From the NCBI RefSeq assembly GCF_001439665.1, contig NZ_LMAK01000008.1, positions 1 to 64,000 on the forward strand: a stretch of DNA of 64,000 nucleotides, in the 5' to 3' direction. This DNA is from Formosa algae (lineage in GTDB: Bacteria > Bacteroidota > Bacteroidia > Flavobacteriales > Flavobacteriaceae). The position numbers and the translations under genes were made by a program. The notes beneath the pieces are model-generated. The model did not search any database, was not told the DNA's origin, and saw only the letters and a list, made by a program, of their open reading frames with translations. This document shows, one piece after another, positions 35,897 to 46,112 of this stretch (position 1 is its first letter; each line of letters begins with the position of its first letter).

Positions 35897-37252
35897 ATGT
35901 TTAAGAAGATACTAATAGCAAATAGAGGGGAAATAGCACTACGTGTTATTAGAACCTGTAAAGAGATGGGAATTAAAACGGTTGCAGTATATTCTACAGC
36001 CGATGCAGAAAGCTTGCACGTAAAATTTGCAGACGAAGCCGTTTGTATTGGACCTGCACCAAGTAGCGAATCCTATTTAAAAATGTCTAATATCATTGCT
36101 GCTGCAGAAATTACTAATGCAGATGCTATTCATCCAGGATATGGTTTCCTTTCAGAAAACGCTAAGTTTTCTAAAATTTGTGAGGAACACGATATTAAGT
36201 TTATTGGTGCATCTGCAGAGATGATCTCTAAAATGGGAGATAAAGCAACTGCTAAAGAAACCATGAAAGCTGCAGGAGTACCTTGTGTACCCGGTAGTGA
36301 TGGTATTATACCAGATTTCGAAACTTGCAAAATAATAGCTTTAGAAACAGGTTATCCTGTTATGCTAAAAGCTACAGCTGGAGGTGGTGGAAAAGGTATG
36401 CGTGCAATCTGGAAAGAAGCAGACTTAAAAGACGCGTGGGATTCTGCACGTCAAGAAGCTAAGGCTGCCTTTGGAAACGATGGTATGTATATGGAGAAAC
36501 TTATTGAAGAACCTAGACATATTGAAATTCAAATTGTTGGTGATTCTACAGGAAGAGCCTGCCATTTGTCTGAACGTGATTGTTCTGTACAACGTCGTCA
36601 CCAAAAGTTAACTGAAGAAGTGCCTTCGCCATTTATGACGAAGAAATTACGCGATGCCATGGGTAAAGCTGCTGTTCGTGCAGCAGAATATATAAAGTAT
36701 GAAGGTGTTGGTACTATCGAATTTTTGGTAGATAAACATCGCGATTTTTACTTTATGGAAATGAATACGCGTATTCAAGTTGAGCATCCTATTACAGAAC
36801 AAGTTATTGACTTCGATTTAGTTCGTGAGCAAATTCTTGTTGCAGCAGGACAGCCAATTACTGGGAAAAATTACACACCAAACTTACATGCTATCGAGTG
36901 CCGTATTAATGCAGAAGATCCTTATAACGGATTTCGCCCTTCACCGGGACGTATTACTACCTTACATGCACCAGGCGGACATGGAGTACGTTTAGATACA
37001 CATGTGTATGCGGGTTATAGTATTCCGCCAAATTACGACTCTATGATTGCAAAGTTAATTACAACAGCGCAAACACGTGAAGAAGCCATTAGTAAGATGA
37101 AACGTGCTTTAGACGAGTTCGTCATAGAGGGTATAAAAACGACTATACCTTTTCATAGACAATTAATGGAACATCCAGATTATGTTGCTGGAAATTATAC
37201 TACAAAATTTATGGAAGATTTTGTTATGGAAAAACCTTCTGAAGAAGAATAA
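35897..37252 (+). CDS. accC: Acetyl-CoA carboxylase biotin carboxylase subunit
   Basis: ATP-dependent carboxylation of biotin on AccB. From ATG 35897 the product is 451 residues, starting [19 protein letters not shown], the standard AccC N terminus; an in-frame upstream start would extend it into the repeat and is not used. ATP-grasp features are visible: [11 protein letters not shown], the CSVQRRHQK block, [16 protein letters not shown] (metal and bicarbonate site) and ECRINAEDP. It ends the accBC operon at a perfect palindromic terminator. Confidence 0.97.
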   Translation: MFKKILIANRGEIALRVIRTCKEMGIKTVAVYSTADAESLHVKFADEAVCIGPAPSSESYLKMSNIIAAAEITNADAIHPGYGFLSENAKFSKICEEHDIKFIGASAEMISKMGDKATAKETMKAAGVPCVPGSDGIIPDFETCKIIALETGYPVMLKATAGGGGKGMRAIWKEADLKDAWDSARQEAKAAFGNDGMYMEKLIEEPRHIEIQIVGDSTGRACHLSERDCSVQRRHQKLTEEVPSPFMTKKLRDAMGKAAVRAAEYIKYEGVGTIEFLVDKHRDFYFMEMNTRIQVEHPITEQVIDFDLVREQILVAAGQPITGKNYTPNLHAIECRINAEDPYNGFRPSPGRITTLHAPGGHGVRLDTHVYAGYSIPPNYDSMIAKLITTAQTREEAISKMKRALDEFVIEGIKTTIPFHRQLMEHPDYVAGNYTTKFMEDFVMEKPSEEE

Positions 37253-37254
37253 AT

Positions 37255-37292
37255 AAAAAAAACTCCGAATTATATAATTCGGAGTTTTTTTT
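37255..37292. terminator. Perfect 38-bp palindromic terminator after accC
   Basis: A8, a 22-bp perfect palindrome (CTCCGAATTAT and its complement) and T8. It works as a terminator in either direction. Confidence 0.9.
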
Positions 37293-37499
37293 GATTTTTA
37301 TTTAAGCTGTTTAATTAAAAGAACGAGATGCATAAGAGCTTAATATATCGCTGTTTTTCTATAAAACTTTCCATTTGTTAAAAGCACAATAGTTGGTAAA
37401 CAAATGCCATTTTTACTACATTTTTGGGTAATTAAAAAGTCAATATCATAATAATATGGTAGTTTAACCTCGTTTTATTCCGTTTAACTAATATTTTTT

Positions 37500-37528
37500 T
37501 TTGAATATGCTAATTGCGTATATATTTG
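37500..37528 (+). promoter_or_regulatory. Strong promoter of an orphan small RNA
   Basis: TTTG at 37500-37503, 17-nt spacer, TATATTTG at 37521-37528: an excellent match to the Bacteroidota consensus, preceded by a T-rich stretch. No plus-strand protein gene follows before the convergent sod gene, so it should drive a short non-coding transcript. Confidence 0.7.
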
Positions 37529-37534
37529 CTTCAC

Positions 37535-37604
37535 CATAACATAAGTAGGTTAAGTTCATGGTAGATTTGGGGCAAAAAGGTGAACTTAACAGGTTCGCCT
37601 TTTT
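37535..37604 (+). ncRNA. Candidate small non-coding RNA with competing hairpins
   Basis: About 70 nt between a strong promoter and an intrinsic terminator, with no usable reading frame. Two stems share the same bases. Stem A pairs GTTAAGTTCA (37549-37558) with TGAACTTAAC (37581-37590), 10 bp perfect. Stem B, the terminator, pairs 37574-37585 with 37593-37604 (12 bp, one G-U) and ends in U's. A and B cannot form together because both use 37581-37585. Between the A arms is a G-rich loop (TGGTAGATTTGGGGC). It could be a regulatory sRNA or belong to a flavobacterial structured-RNA family such as Flavo-1; I could not test that. The rest of the 435-nt gap shows nothing more. Confidence 0.6.
37574..37604 (+). 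terminator. Intrinsic terminator of the small RNA
   Basis: AAAAAGGTGAAC pairs with GTTCGCCTTTTT (one G-U pair) around TTAACAG, ending in five T's. Confidence 0.75.
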
Positions 37605-37621
37605 CATTTCTAATAGTTCCC

Positions 37622-37660
37622 CCAAAAAAAAAATCGGACTATAACTGTATAGCCCGATTT
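37622..37660 (-). terminator. Terminator of sod
   Basis: AAATCGG-A-CTATA pairs with TATAG-C-CCGATTT around ACTG. On the minus strand the stem is followed by a run of ten T's, 28 nt after the sod stop codon. Confidence 0.85.
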
Positions 37661-37687
37661 CAATTTTAATATAAAAAGTTTTTCTTC

Positions 37688-38296
37688 TTATTTTGCTTCA
37701 GCATAACGACGCTCTACTTCATTCCAGTTAATAACATTAAAGAATGCATTAATGTACTCTGGTCTTTTGTTTTGGTAGTTTAAATAATAAGCGTGTTCCC
37801 AAACGTCTATTCCTAAAATAGGAGTTCCTTCACAAGCAACACCAGGCATTAATGGATTGTCTTGGTTTGGTGTAGAACATACAGAAACTTTACCTCCTTT
37901 ATGTACACATAACCAAGCCCAACCAGAACCAAATTGTGTTGCAGCAGCATTACTAAATGCTTCTTTAAATGCATCTACAGATTCGAAAGCATCTTCGATA
38001 GCTGTTTTTAATTCACCAGATAAACGTCCTTTACCTTCAGGATTCATTATTTCCCAAAATAAAGAGTGGTTGTAAAATCCACCACCGTTATTTCTAACTG
38101 CTCCATTGCTCATATCTAGACCTGTAAGAATTTCTTCAATAGTTTTTCCTTCTAAGTCAGTACCTTCAATAGCGCCGTTTAATTTAGTAGTATATCCTTG
38201 GTGATGTTTTGTATGGTGTATTTCCATTGTACGAGCATCAATATTTGGTTCTAATGCATCGTAAGCATATTGTAATTTCGGTAATTCGAAAGCCAT
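37688..38296 (-). CDS. Superoxide dismutase, Fe/Mn type
   Basis: Dismutates superoxide. From ATG 38296 the product is 202 residues beginning [20 protein letters not shown], a typical Fe/Mn-SOD start; an upstream in-frame start would add 14 non-conserved residues. Metal ligands are in the N-terminal HHTKHHQGY segment, a His in FYNHSLFWE, and the Asp and His of DVWEHAYY. Iron versus manganese preference is not certain from sequence. Cytoplasmic. A TAAATTTG box lies on the minus strand at 38343-38336. Confidence 0.95.
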   Translation of the reverse strand: MAFELPKLQYAYDALEPNIDARTMEIHHTKHHQGYTTKLNGAIEGTDLEGKTIEEILTGLDMSNGAVRNNGGGFYNHSLFWEIMNPEGKGRLSGELKTAIEDAFESVDAFKEAFSNAAATQFGSGWAWLCVHKGGKVSVCSTPNQDNPLMPGVACEGTPILGIDVWEHAYYLNYQNKRPEYINAFFNVINWNEVERRYAEAK

Positions 38297-38335
38297 ATTA
38301 TTATAGTTTTTTATGATTAATAAAAATTCTTTCCT

Positions 38336-38343
38336 CAAATTTA
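38336..38343 (-). promoter_or_regulatory. Promoter -7 candidate for sod
   Basis: On the minus strand TAAATTTG fits TAnnTTTG, 39 nt before the sod start. A TTG lies 14 nt further upstream, a short spacing. Confidence 0.4.
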
Positions 38344-38426
38344 AGTATAATACATGGCAATTAAAAATAATTAATAGTTATCAAATCATTGATAGTTTTT
38401 ATCTTGTCTTAAATTTTTTATGAAAT

Positions 38427-41400
38427 ATGGAGCCTAGTACGACTTTTTCTATTTATGATGCCTCTGCAGGAAGTGGAAAAACATTTACGCTTGTAAAAGC
38501 TTACTTAACAATCTTATTTAAATCTAAGAGTCATTTTCAGTTCAAAAATATTTTAGCCATAACCTTTACTAATAAGGCGGTGTTTGAAATGAAAGAGCGT
38601 ATTATAAAAATGCTTAAAACGTTTTCTGATGAGGCTGTTTTAGAAGACGGCAATGATATGTTTGATGCGTTGTGCCAAGAACTTAAACTAGAACCTGAAG
38701 CGTTACATAATAAATCCAAACTCTTACTGCATACCATTATTCATAATTATGCAGCTTTTGAAATTTCCACTATCGATGGTTTTACACATAGAATAATACG
38801 AACCTTTGCACACGATTTAAAATTACCTTTAAACTTTGAAGTCGATTTAGATTCTGAGAGTTTATTAAACAAAGCTGTAGATCGTTTAATTGCAAAAGCA
38901 GGAACCAATAAAGAAATTACAGATGTTTTGGTGCAATTTGCTTTAGAAAAAGCAGACGATGATAAAAGTTGGAATATTGCTTTAGATCTATATAAGATTG
39001 CTAAACTGCTAATTAATGAAAATGATATTCCGTACTTAAATGCATTAAAGGAGAAAAACGTATCCGATTTTAATACGCTTAAAAAGCAAATAAAGAAAGA
39101 TGTACAAGCTTCGGAAACTGTAATTAAAGAGTTAGCATCAGAGGTTTTAGAATTACTTAAAACTAATGGAATTGAATTTGCTGATTTTTCAGGGAAATAT
39201 GCTCCAAAATATTTTGAGAAATTAAGTGAAGGCGATTTTAATGTAAGTTTTAATACGGCTTGGCAAACTAAAATAGAGTCTCATCCATTATATCCGGCAC
39301 GCGTTAAAAAGAATGCAGGTTTAGCAGGAACTATAGATAGCCTTCAGCCTAAAATAGCTACTTATTTTTATAAAACTAAAGCATTAATTTTTTCATTAAA
39401 ATTTAGAAAAACCATAAGTAAAAACATTACGCAACTTTCGGTTTTAAATGCCATCAATCAGGAATTAATTGCGCTTAAAGCGGAAGAGAATAAAATGTTA
39501 ATTTCAGAATTTAATACCTTAATAAGTAATGAAATTGCCTTGCAACCTACACCTTTTATATACGAGCGATTGGGAGAGAAATTCAACCATTATTTTATAG
39601 ATGAATTTCAAGATACATCAACCATGCAATGGCAAAATTTAATTCCTTTAATTTCTGAAGCTATAGATGCTCACGATATAGAAAAAGATCCAGGTTCTTT
39701 AATGCTTGTAGGCGATGCCAAACAGGCTATTTACAGATGGCGTGGCGGTAAAGCAGAGCAATTTATAGAACTGTCTGATCCTGATATTTCTTACAACCCA
39801 TTTAATACGCCTAAAACTTTAGAAACTTTAGATTCTAACTATAGGAGTTTTCAAGAAGTTATCCGTTTTAATAATTCGTTTTTCGATTACTTGTCAGGTA
39901 TGGCTTTTAGTCATGAAACTTATGGCAAATTATATAAGCGAGCAAGTCAGAATTTAAAGAACCCTAACGAAGGTTATGTCAATCTTACTTTTCTAGATTT
40001 AAAAGACGAAGATGGAGACCAGTTGTATGCCGAACAAATTCATAACTCTATTGAAACATGTATAACCAATGGTTTTCGGTTAAAGGATATTTGTATTTTG
40101 GTGCGTAAAACCAAAAACGCGGTCTCTACAGCTAATTATTTAAGTCAAAAGGAAATCCCTATAATTTCATCTGAATTATTACTCATAAAACAGGCACCTG
40201 AAGTTTTATTTATTACACATGTGGCAACCTTATTATTTCAGCCTAAAAATGCAGAAATTAAGGCAGAGATTTTATATTTCTTAGCAGACAAATATCAGAT
40301 AGAAGATAAGCATGCTTTTTTAGCAAATCATATTGGATTAGAGAACGACGCCTTGTTTGATAGTTTTAAACAATTTGAGATATACGCCAATGCTAAAGCA
40401 TTAATACAATTACCATTGTTTGATATGTTTGAAACCTTGGTAAGAGTATTTAATTTAGTAAACTATTCAGACGCTTATATTCAGTATTTTTTAGATGTTG
40501 TTTTAGAGTTTACTCAGAAAAAGAATTCAGACATTTTTGGATTCTTGGAGTATTTTGAAGCTAAAATAGATAAACTTAGTATTGTATCTCCAGAAGGTCA
40601 GGATGCAGTTCAGATTATGACTATACATAAATCTAAAGGATTAGAGTTTCCTGTGGTTATTTTTCCGTTTGCAGATTTAGATATTTACAAAGAAATAGAG
40701 CCTAAAGAATGGTTTCCTATAAATGAAGAAGAATTTAATGGTTTTCCGTTTACTTTATTAGATTACAATAAATCAAATTTTGAAGAATTTGGCGAGGCCG
40801 GAGCAACCATAAGTAAACGACACCAATCCGAATTAGAATTAGATAATCTTAATTTATTATATGTAGCATTAACCAGACCAGTGCAGCAACTATATATTAT
40901 AAGCAGTTTGGCTTTTGATGCCAAGCAACATGTAAATACTAAAAAGTATAGTGGGTTGTTTATAGATTATTTAATGCAACATCAGCTTTGGCAATCTAAC
41001 ACCTACACCTATCAATTCGGAGATCCTAAAAAGGTGTTAGAGATAGAGAATACTCAGAAAAAAAGCGATAAGCCTGAGCAATTAAATTTGGAATTTATAT
41101 CGACAGCAAAAAAAGATCACGATATAAAGATTATAGCAAATAGTGGTTATTTATGGGATACAAAACAACAAGATGCCATAGAAAAAGGTAACCTTGTCCA
41201 TAATTTAATGGCAAAAATTAAAACGAATGCCGACGTAGACGAAGTTTTAAAAGAAGCAGAGCATTATGGATTAATATCTAACAATCAATTAGAAGAACTT
41301 CAAAATACAATTCTACATATTATAGAGCATCCAGAACTTCAATTGTATTTTACTTCAGAAAACACCATTTATACAGAGCGTGATATAATTAAAAAGGACG

Positions 41401-41600
41401 GTAAAATTTTAAGACCAGACCGTTTGGTTATTACTCCAGAACACGAAGTGATTATAATAGACTATAAAACGGGAACCGAATTAGAAATTCATAAACAACA
41501 ACTTCAGCGCTATCAGGACTATGTGGAAGCTATGGATTTAAAAGTGGTTAAAAAGATACTTATTTATATAAACGAAAATATCCAGATTACATATGCTTAG
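38427..41600 (+). CDS. UvrD/AddA-like helicase-nuclease
   Basis: A 1057-residue superfamily 1 helicase with a C-terminal nuclease. The Walker A motif ASAGSGKTF is at residues 12-20, followed by ITFTNKAVFEMKERI (motif Ia). HYFIDEFQDTSTMQW (motif II) is near residue 390, VGDAKQAIYRWRGG follows, and IMTIHKSKGLEFPVVIFP and NLLYVALTRP are the late helicase motifs. Near residue 1012, VIIIDYKTG matches the PD-(D/E)XK nuclease core. With the AddB-like gene at 43322 it should form the recombinational double-strand-break resection complex. The pair is split here by the ompA-type gene. Confidence 0.9.
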   Translation: MEPSTTFSIYDASAGSGKTFTLVKAYLTILFKSKSHFQFKNILAITFTNKAVFEMKERIIKMLKTFSDEAVLEDGNDMFDALCQELKLEPEALHNKSKLLLHTIIHNYAAFEISTIDGFTHRIIRTFAHDLKLPLNFEVDLDSESLLNKAVDRLIAKAGTNKEITDVLVQFALEKADDDKSWNIALDLYKIAKLLINENDIPYLNALKEKNVSDFNTLKKQIKKDVQASETVIKELASEVLELLKTNGIEFADFSGKYAPKYFEKLSEGDFNVSFNTAWQTKIESHPLYPARVKKNAGLAGTIDSLQPKIATYFYKTKALIFSLKFRKTISKNITQLSVLNAINQELIALKAEENKMLISEFNTLISNEIALQPTPFIYERLGEKFNHYFIDEFQDTSTMQWQNLIPLISEAIDAHDIEKDPGSLMLVGDAKQAIYRWRGGKAEQFIELSDPDISYNPFNTPKTLETLDSNYRSFQEVIRFNNSFFDYLSGMAFSHETYGKLYKRASQNLKNPNEGYVNLTFLDLKDEDGDQLYAEQIHNSIETCITNGFRLKDICILVRKTKNAVSTANYLSQKEIPIISSELLLIKQAPEVLFITHVATLLFQPKNAEIKAEILYFLADKYQIEDKHAFLANHIGLENDALFDSFKQFEIYANAKALIQLPLFDMFETLVRVFNLVNYSDAYIQYFLDVVLEFTQKKNSDIFGFLEYFEAKIDKLSIVSPEGQDAVQIMTIHKSKGLEFPVVIFPFADLDIYKEIEPKEWFPINEEEFNGFPFTLLDYNKSNFEEFGEAGATISKRHQSELELDNLNLLYVALTRPVQQLYIISSLAFDAKQHVNTKKYSGLFIDYLMQHQLWQSNTYTYQFGDPKKVLEIENTQKKSDKPEQLNLEFISTAKKDHDIKIIANSGYLWDTKQQDAIEKGNLVHNLMAKIKTNADVDEVLKEAEHYGLISNNQLEELQNTILHIIEHPELQLYFTSENTIYTERDIIKKDGKILRPDRLVITPEHEVIIIDYKTGTELEIHKQQLQRYQDYVEAMDLKVVKKILIYINENIQITYA

Positions 41601-41823
41601 TAATATGTGTATTTTCAGGGTTTAATTCTTTATCTATTCTTATAATTTTATAGGTATTAGAAATAATAGTTTACGCAAGAATTCGCGTACAAGTCTTTTA
41701 GGAACTTATTCAATTACATTTAAATAGGATAAAAGATAGTTTGTTAGGTGCTTAATAATGGGGTGGTACTATGTAAATCCTTTCTAAACACCCTAACTTT
41801 CCCAAAAGTTGTTAATATTTTTT

Positions 41824-41831
41824 TATATTTG
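41824..41831 (+). promoter_or_regulatory. Promoter -7 box of the OmpA gene
   Basis: TATATTTG, 68 nt before the ATG at 41900. A nearby TTG is only 12 nt upstream, so the -33 element is uncertain. Nothing else was seen in the 41601-41899 gap. Confidence 0.5.
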
Positions 41832-41899
41832 TCTTTGTTAATAATATTTAACAACTTACTTTTGTTTACAATTAACACTTAAAAATTAAACTTTTGAAT

Positions 41900-43252
41900 A
41901 TGAAAAATCTTAGCAGATTATTGTTCGCAATGTTGCTGGTATTTGGTTTTAGCAACACTTATGCGCAAGATGAAAACAACCCATGGGCGATTGGCTTTGG
42001 AGTTAACGCCGTAGACTTTTATCCTAACGGAGATGGAGCTCCTTTTGGAGAAGGTTTTGGTGACGAATACTTCAACGTAGGTGATCACTGGAACATTTTA
42101 CCTTCTTTATCAACTATTTCTGTAGCTCGTCACATCACAGGTGGTTTGTCTTTTGGAGTAACAGGATCTATTAATAAAATTGAAAATTTAGGAGACGAGT
42201 CAGTTTCTGATTTATCTTACTACGGACTTGATGGTACTTTCAAGTACGGTTTCTTAAACACTAGTGTATTCAACCCATTCGTAGGAGTAGGTGGAGGTTA
42301 CACTTGGGTAGACGAAATTGGTGCTGGTACTGTTAACGGATCTTTAGGTTTCAACGTATGGTTTACTGATAACATCGGTCTTACTTTACAATCTTCTTAC
42401 AAGCATGCTTTCGAAGATTACTTAGATTCTCACTTCCAACATACTGCTGGAATTACAATCAAATTTGGTGGAAAAGACACTGATAAAGATGGTGTATACG
42501 ACAAAAACGATGCTTGTCCAGATGTATTTGGTTTAGCAATGTTTAACGGTTGTCCTGATACTGACGGTGATGGTATCGAAGATAGTAAGGATTCTTGTCC
42601 AAATGAAGCAGGTACTGCTGAATTTAACGGATGTCCTGATACTGACGGTGACGGTGTAGCTGATCCTGATGATGCTTGTCCTACTGTAGCTGGATTAAAA
42701 GAATTAAACGGATGTCCTGATGCTGATGGCGATGGTGTTGCTGATGGAGATGATAAATGTCCAAACGAAGCTGGTCCTGCTGAAAACAACGGTTGTCCTT
42801 GGTCTGATAAAGATGGTGACACTGTAATTGACAAAGATGACAAATGTCCTGAGATTCCTGGTACTGTTGCAAACAACGGATGTCCAGAATTATCTGAAGC
42901 AGTTCAAAAATCTTTAAATGAATACGCTAAAACTATCTTATTCGATACAGGTAAATCTTCAATCAAAACTCATTCTGAAGAAGTATTAACTAACATTATT
43001 GCTATCTTAAAAGAGTATCCTAATGCTAAATTTACAGTAGAAGGTCATACTGATAGTTCAGGATCTGATTCTTTAAACATGAAGTTATCTGAATCTAGAG
43101 CATTATCTGTAAAAGATTACTTAGTTGGACATGGTATCGACGAATTTAGATTATCTTCTAAAGGATACGGTGAAACTAAGCCAATCGACTCTAACAAAAC
43201 TAGAGCTGGTAGAGCTAACAACAGACGTGTTGAAATTAACTTAGTAAAATAA
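41900..43252 (+). CDS. OmpA-family outer membrane protein with TSP3 repeats
   Basis: From ATG 41900 the product is 450 residues. It has a signal peptide ending TYAQ (about residue 23), then an N-terminal region with alternating strands typical of a small beta-barrel (about 25-195). Five calcium-binding-type DxDxDG thrombospondin type 3 repeats (about 195-335) follow, each closing with NGCP or a variant. The C-terminal OmpA peptidoglycan-binding domain contains [22 protein letters not shown] and ends [15 protein letters not shown]. It links outer membrane and peptidoglycan and is probably abundant; codon use is visibly more biased than its neighbours. A TTG two codons upstream (41894) is not the likely start. 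Confidence 0.94.
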   Translation: MKNLSRLLFAMLLVFGFSNTYAQDENNPWAIGFGVNAVDFYPNGDGAPFGEGFGDEYFNVGDHWNILPSLSTISVARHITGGLSFGVTGSINKIENLGDESVSDLSYYGLDGTFKYGFLNTSVFNPFVGVGGGYTWVDEIGAGTVNGSLGFNVWFTDNIGLTLQSSYKHAFEDYLDSHFQHTAGITIKFGGKDTDKDGVYDKNDACPDVFGLAMFNGCPDTDGDGIEDSKDSCPNEAGTAEFNGCPDTDGDGVADPDDACPTVAGLKELNGCPDADGDGVADGDDKCPNEAGPAENNGCPWSDKDGDTVIDKDDKCPEIPGTVANNGCPELSEAVQKSLNEYAKTILFDTGKSSIKTHSEEVLTNIIAILKEYPNAKFTVEGHTDSSGSDSLNMKLSESRALSVKDYLVGHGIDEFRLSSKGYGETKPIDSNKTRAGRANNRRVEINLVK

Positions 43253-43280
43253 GACTAAATTAATTAAAATATAATTTTCT

Positions 43281-43313
43281 AAAACGCCCCGTTTATTCGG
43301 GGCGTTTTTTATT
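43281..43313 (+). terminator. Terminator after the OmpA gene
   Basis: AAAACGCCCC and GGGGCGTTTT, a 10-bp G+C-rich stem with loop GTTTATTC, followed by T's. Confidence 0.9.
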
Positions 43314-43321
43314 TTTATACA

Positions 43322-46087
43322 ATGACAACTTTTATAGAAGAGGTTATTGTAAACCTTCAAGAGAAAGGCTTAAACCTTTCCGAATTAAAATTTATTCTTC
43401 CAAGTAAACGTGCAGGTACTTTCTTAAAGCATCAGCTTTCAAGTTTGACAGCACAAACCATGTTTGCACCAGAAATATTAAGTATTGAAGATTTTGTTGA
43501 ATCTATATCAGGGTTAAAAACAGTCTCTAATACAGAATTATTATTTCAATTTTATACCACTTACATTACACTTAATACTGAAGAGCATCCAGATTCTTTT
43601 GAAGTGTTCTCTAAATGGGCTCAAATCCTACTTCAGGATTTTAACGAAATAGATCGTTATCTTATTCCGCAGGAAAAAATATTCGATTATTTAAGTGCCA
43701 TCCAAGAACTAAAACACTGGTCTGTGCAAGCAGAACAAACAGAGTTTGTTAAAAATTATTTAGCATTTTGGAATAAACTTCATGCGTATTATACTCATTT
43801 TACAACGCATTTATTAGAACATAAACTTGGTTACCAAGGTTTGGTGTATAGACAAGCAGATGCTCGTGTAAGCGAGTATATTCAAGAGCATAATATACAA
43901 CACGTATTCTTAGGGTTTAACGCCTTAAATACAGCAGAAGAAGCTATCATTCAACACATTTTAGAACATACCAATGCCTTAATCTATTGGGATATTGATA
44001 AAACATTTTACGAAAATCCTGTACACGATGCTGGATTGTTTACTAGACAGCATGCTAAAAATTGGAAGTATTTTAAAACACATCCCTTTAACTGGATTAC
44101 TGAAAATTACAAAACAGAGAAAAAAATTAATGTTATTGGTGTGCCAAAAAATATAGGTCAAGCCAAATACATAGGTAATATTTTAAGAGATTTACAAAAC
44201 TCCGAGAATAAGCTAGAAAGCACAGCGATTGTTTTAGGTAATGAAGATCTTTTACTTCCTGTTTTAAATTCTATGCCAGACTTTATAGAACGGCTAAATG
44301 TTACAATGGGATTCCCTTTAAAATCTATTCCTTTAGCATCCTTGTTTGAGAGTCTTTTCAATCTTCATAAAAATAATCCGAAAGCGTTTTATTATAAAGA
44401 TGTCATCTCAATTTTGTCACATCAATTTATTCGTCCTTTATTTTTTGAAAACGAAAAGGATGAGGCGACTAAACTTATAGAGACCATTCAAACAAATAAT
44501 ATTGTCTTTCTTAGTTGTGCAGATTTAGTAGCATTAAGTGAGTCGTTTAAGCCCGTTTTAACGTTGTTATTTGGAGCTTGGGATTATAATGCGTCCAAAG
44601 CGTTAAGTTGTTCTAAAACGTTGATTTTAGCCTTAAAAAATCATCTTAACGAAAAGAAAGATGAACATGTATTAAGTTTAGAATACACTTATAGGTTTCA
44701 TGAACTTTTTAACGAATTAGAGCGCTTAAATACTACATACAAGTATTTTCAATCTATTAGCGCTTTGCATCAAGTTTATAAGGAACTATTAAGTAGTGAA
44801 ACTCTAGATTTTCAAGGTGAACCGCTTCAAGGTTTGCAAATTATGGGAATGTTAGAATCTCGTGTTTTAGATTTCAAGACGGTTATTATTTCTTCGGTAA
44901 ATGAAGGTGTGTTACCTGCAGGAAAAAGCAACAATTCGTTTATTCCTTTAGATGTGAAATTAGAAAATAATTTACCCACATTCAAAGAAAAAGACGCGGT
45001 ATACACCTATCACTTTTATCGTTTATTACAGCGCGCAGAACAGGTATATATTATTTACAATACAGAACCGGATGCCTTGGCTGGCGGAGAAAAAAGCCGA
45101 TTTATTACACAATTAGAATTAGAAAATATACATACTTTAAAACATGCTATAGCAACTCCAACAGTGAGTTTAGTCGAGCAAAAATTAAAAACAGTAGCCA
45201 AATCTCCCTTGGTTATCGAACGATTAAAAGAAATTGCCAAGCGTGGTTTTTCGCCATCGTCACTTACCAATTATATGAGAAATCCGATGGATTTCTATTT
45301 TCAAAAAGTTTTAAAAATTCAGGAATATGATGAGGTTGAAGAGACTGTAGCTGCTAATACATTAGGGACTGTTGTACATAATACCTTAGAAGATTTTTAC
45401 AAACCTTTAGTAGGAAAACAATTAACAGAAGCGCATCTTACTGAGATGAAATCTAAAATTTCCAATACAGTATTACACCACTTCGAAATAACGTATAACA
45501 AAGGCGATATTACAACGGGTAAAAATTTAATAAGTTTTGAAATAGCTAAACGTTATGTTTTAAACTTTATTAACTCCGAACTTAAAGAGATTAAAGCCGG
45601 AAGAATTATTAAAATTATTGCTATTGAAGCTGATTTTAAACGGGTAAAAATTAATATTCCTGAATTTGATTTTCCTGTAACTATTAGCGGAAAAGTAGAC
45701 CGTGTAGATGAGTATGATGGCACCACACGTATTATAGATTATAAAACGGGTAAAGTGAATCAGTCACAGGTAGAAATTATAGATTGGGACGCATTAACAA
45801 CAGATTACGATAAGTATAGTAAACCGTTTCAAATTCTGTGTTATGCTTTTATGATGCAGTCTTCAGGGACATTAAAATTTCCTTTAGAAGCTGGAATTAT
45901 TTCCTTTAAAAATTTAAATGGTGGTTTTCTAAAGTTTACTAAAAAAGATAAGTCGGGTAATGGCGCAACTAAAATAACTGCTATTGATCAAGAAACCATC
46001 CAATTATTTGAAGCACAACTTAAGGTTTTAATTTTAGACATTTTTAATACAGAAATAGACTTTCTAGAAAAGGAAATTAGTCATTAA
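43322..46087 (+). CDS. AddB-like PD-(D/E)XK nuclease
   Basis: A 921-residue protein resembling the AddB half of bacterial AddAB. It has a degenerate helicase-like body and a C-terminal RecB-type nuclease domain, seen as FSPSSLTNYMRNPMDFYFQKVLKI (a family Cys/Arg-type entry motif), GTVVHNTLEDFY, and ISGKVDRVDEYDGTTRIIDYKTGKVNQ with the catalytic D...DYK. It begins 9 nt after the OmpA terminator. Together with the AddA-like gene 1.7 kb upstream it would resect double-strand DNA ends. Confidence 0.85.
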   Translation: MTTFIEEVIVNLQEKGLNLSELKFILPSKRAGTFLKHQLSSLTAQTMFAPEILSIEDFVESISGLKTVSNTELLFQFYTTYITLNTEEHPDSFEVFSKWAQILLQDFNEIDRYLIPQEKIFDYLSAIQELKHWSVQAEQTEFVKNYLAFWNKLHAYYTHFTTHLLEHKLGYQGLVYRQADARVSEYIQEHNIQHVFLGFNALNTAEEAIIQHILEHTNALIYWDIDKTFYENPVHDAGLFTRQHAKNWKYFKTHPFNWITENYKTEKKINVIGVPKNIGQAKYIGNILRDLQNSENKLESTAIVLGNEDLLLPVLNSMPDFIERLNVTMGFPLKSIPLASLFESLFNLHKNNPKAFYYKDVISILSHQFIRPLFFENEKDEATKLIETIQTNNIVFLSCADLVALSESFKPVLTLLFGAWDYNASKALSCSKTLILALKNHLNEKKDEHVLSLEYTYRFHELFNELERLNTTYKYFQSISALHQVYKELLSSETLDFQGEPLQGLQIMGMLESRVLDFKTVIISSVNEGVLPAGKSNNSFIPLDVKLENNLPTFKEKDAVYTYHFYRLLQRAEQVYIIYNTEPDALAGGEKSRFITQLELENIHTLKHAIATPTVSLVEQKLKTVAKSPLVIERLKEIAKRGFSPSSLTNYMRNPMDFYFQKVLKIQEYDEVEETVAANTLGTVVHNTLEDFYKPLVGKQLTEAHLTEMKSKISNTVLHHFEITYNKGDITTGKNLISFEIAKRYVLNFINSELKEIKAGRIIKIIAIEADFKRVKINIPEFDFPVTISGKVDRVDEYDGTTRIIDYKTGKVNQSQVEIIDWDALTTDYDKYSKPFQILCYAFMMQSSGTLKFPLEAGIISFKNLNGGFLKFTKKDKSGNGATKITAIDQETIQLFEAQLKVLILDIFNTEIDFLEKEISH

Positions 46088-46112
46088 TGGGGTGTTAAGC
46101 ATATAGTAAATC

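Noticed and set aside
37549-37604. Riboswitch controlling a downstream gene
   Set aside because: The next gene is on the opposite strand, so no cis target exists; kept as a stand-alone RNA candidate.
42430-42876. Long antisense open frame rich in Ser and Pro opposite the ompA repeats
   Set aside because: It mirrors the thrombospondin type 3 repeat codons on the other strand; the composition follows the repeats and no start signals are seen.
42480-42900. Regular repeats inside ompA that could suggest a CRISPR-like or tandem-repeat array
   Set aside because: They are coding DxDxDG repeats in frame, with no constant repeat-spacer pattern at DNA level.
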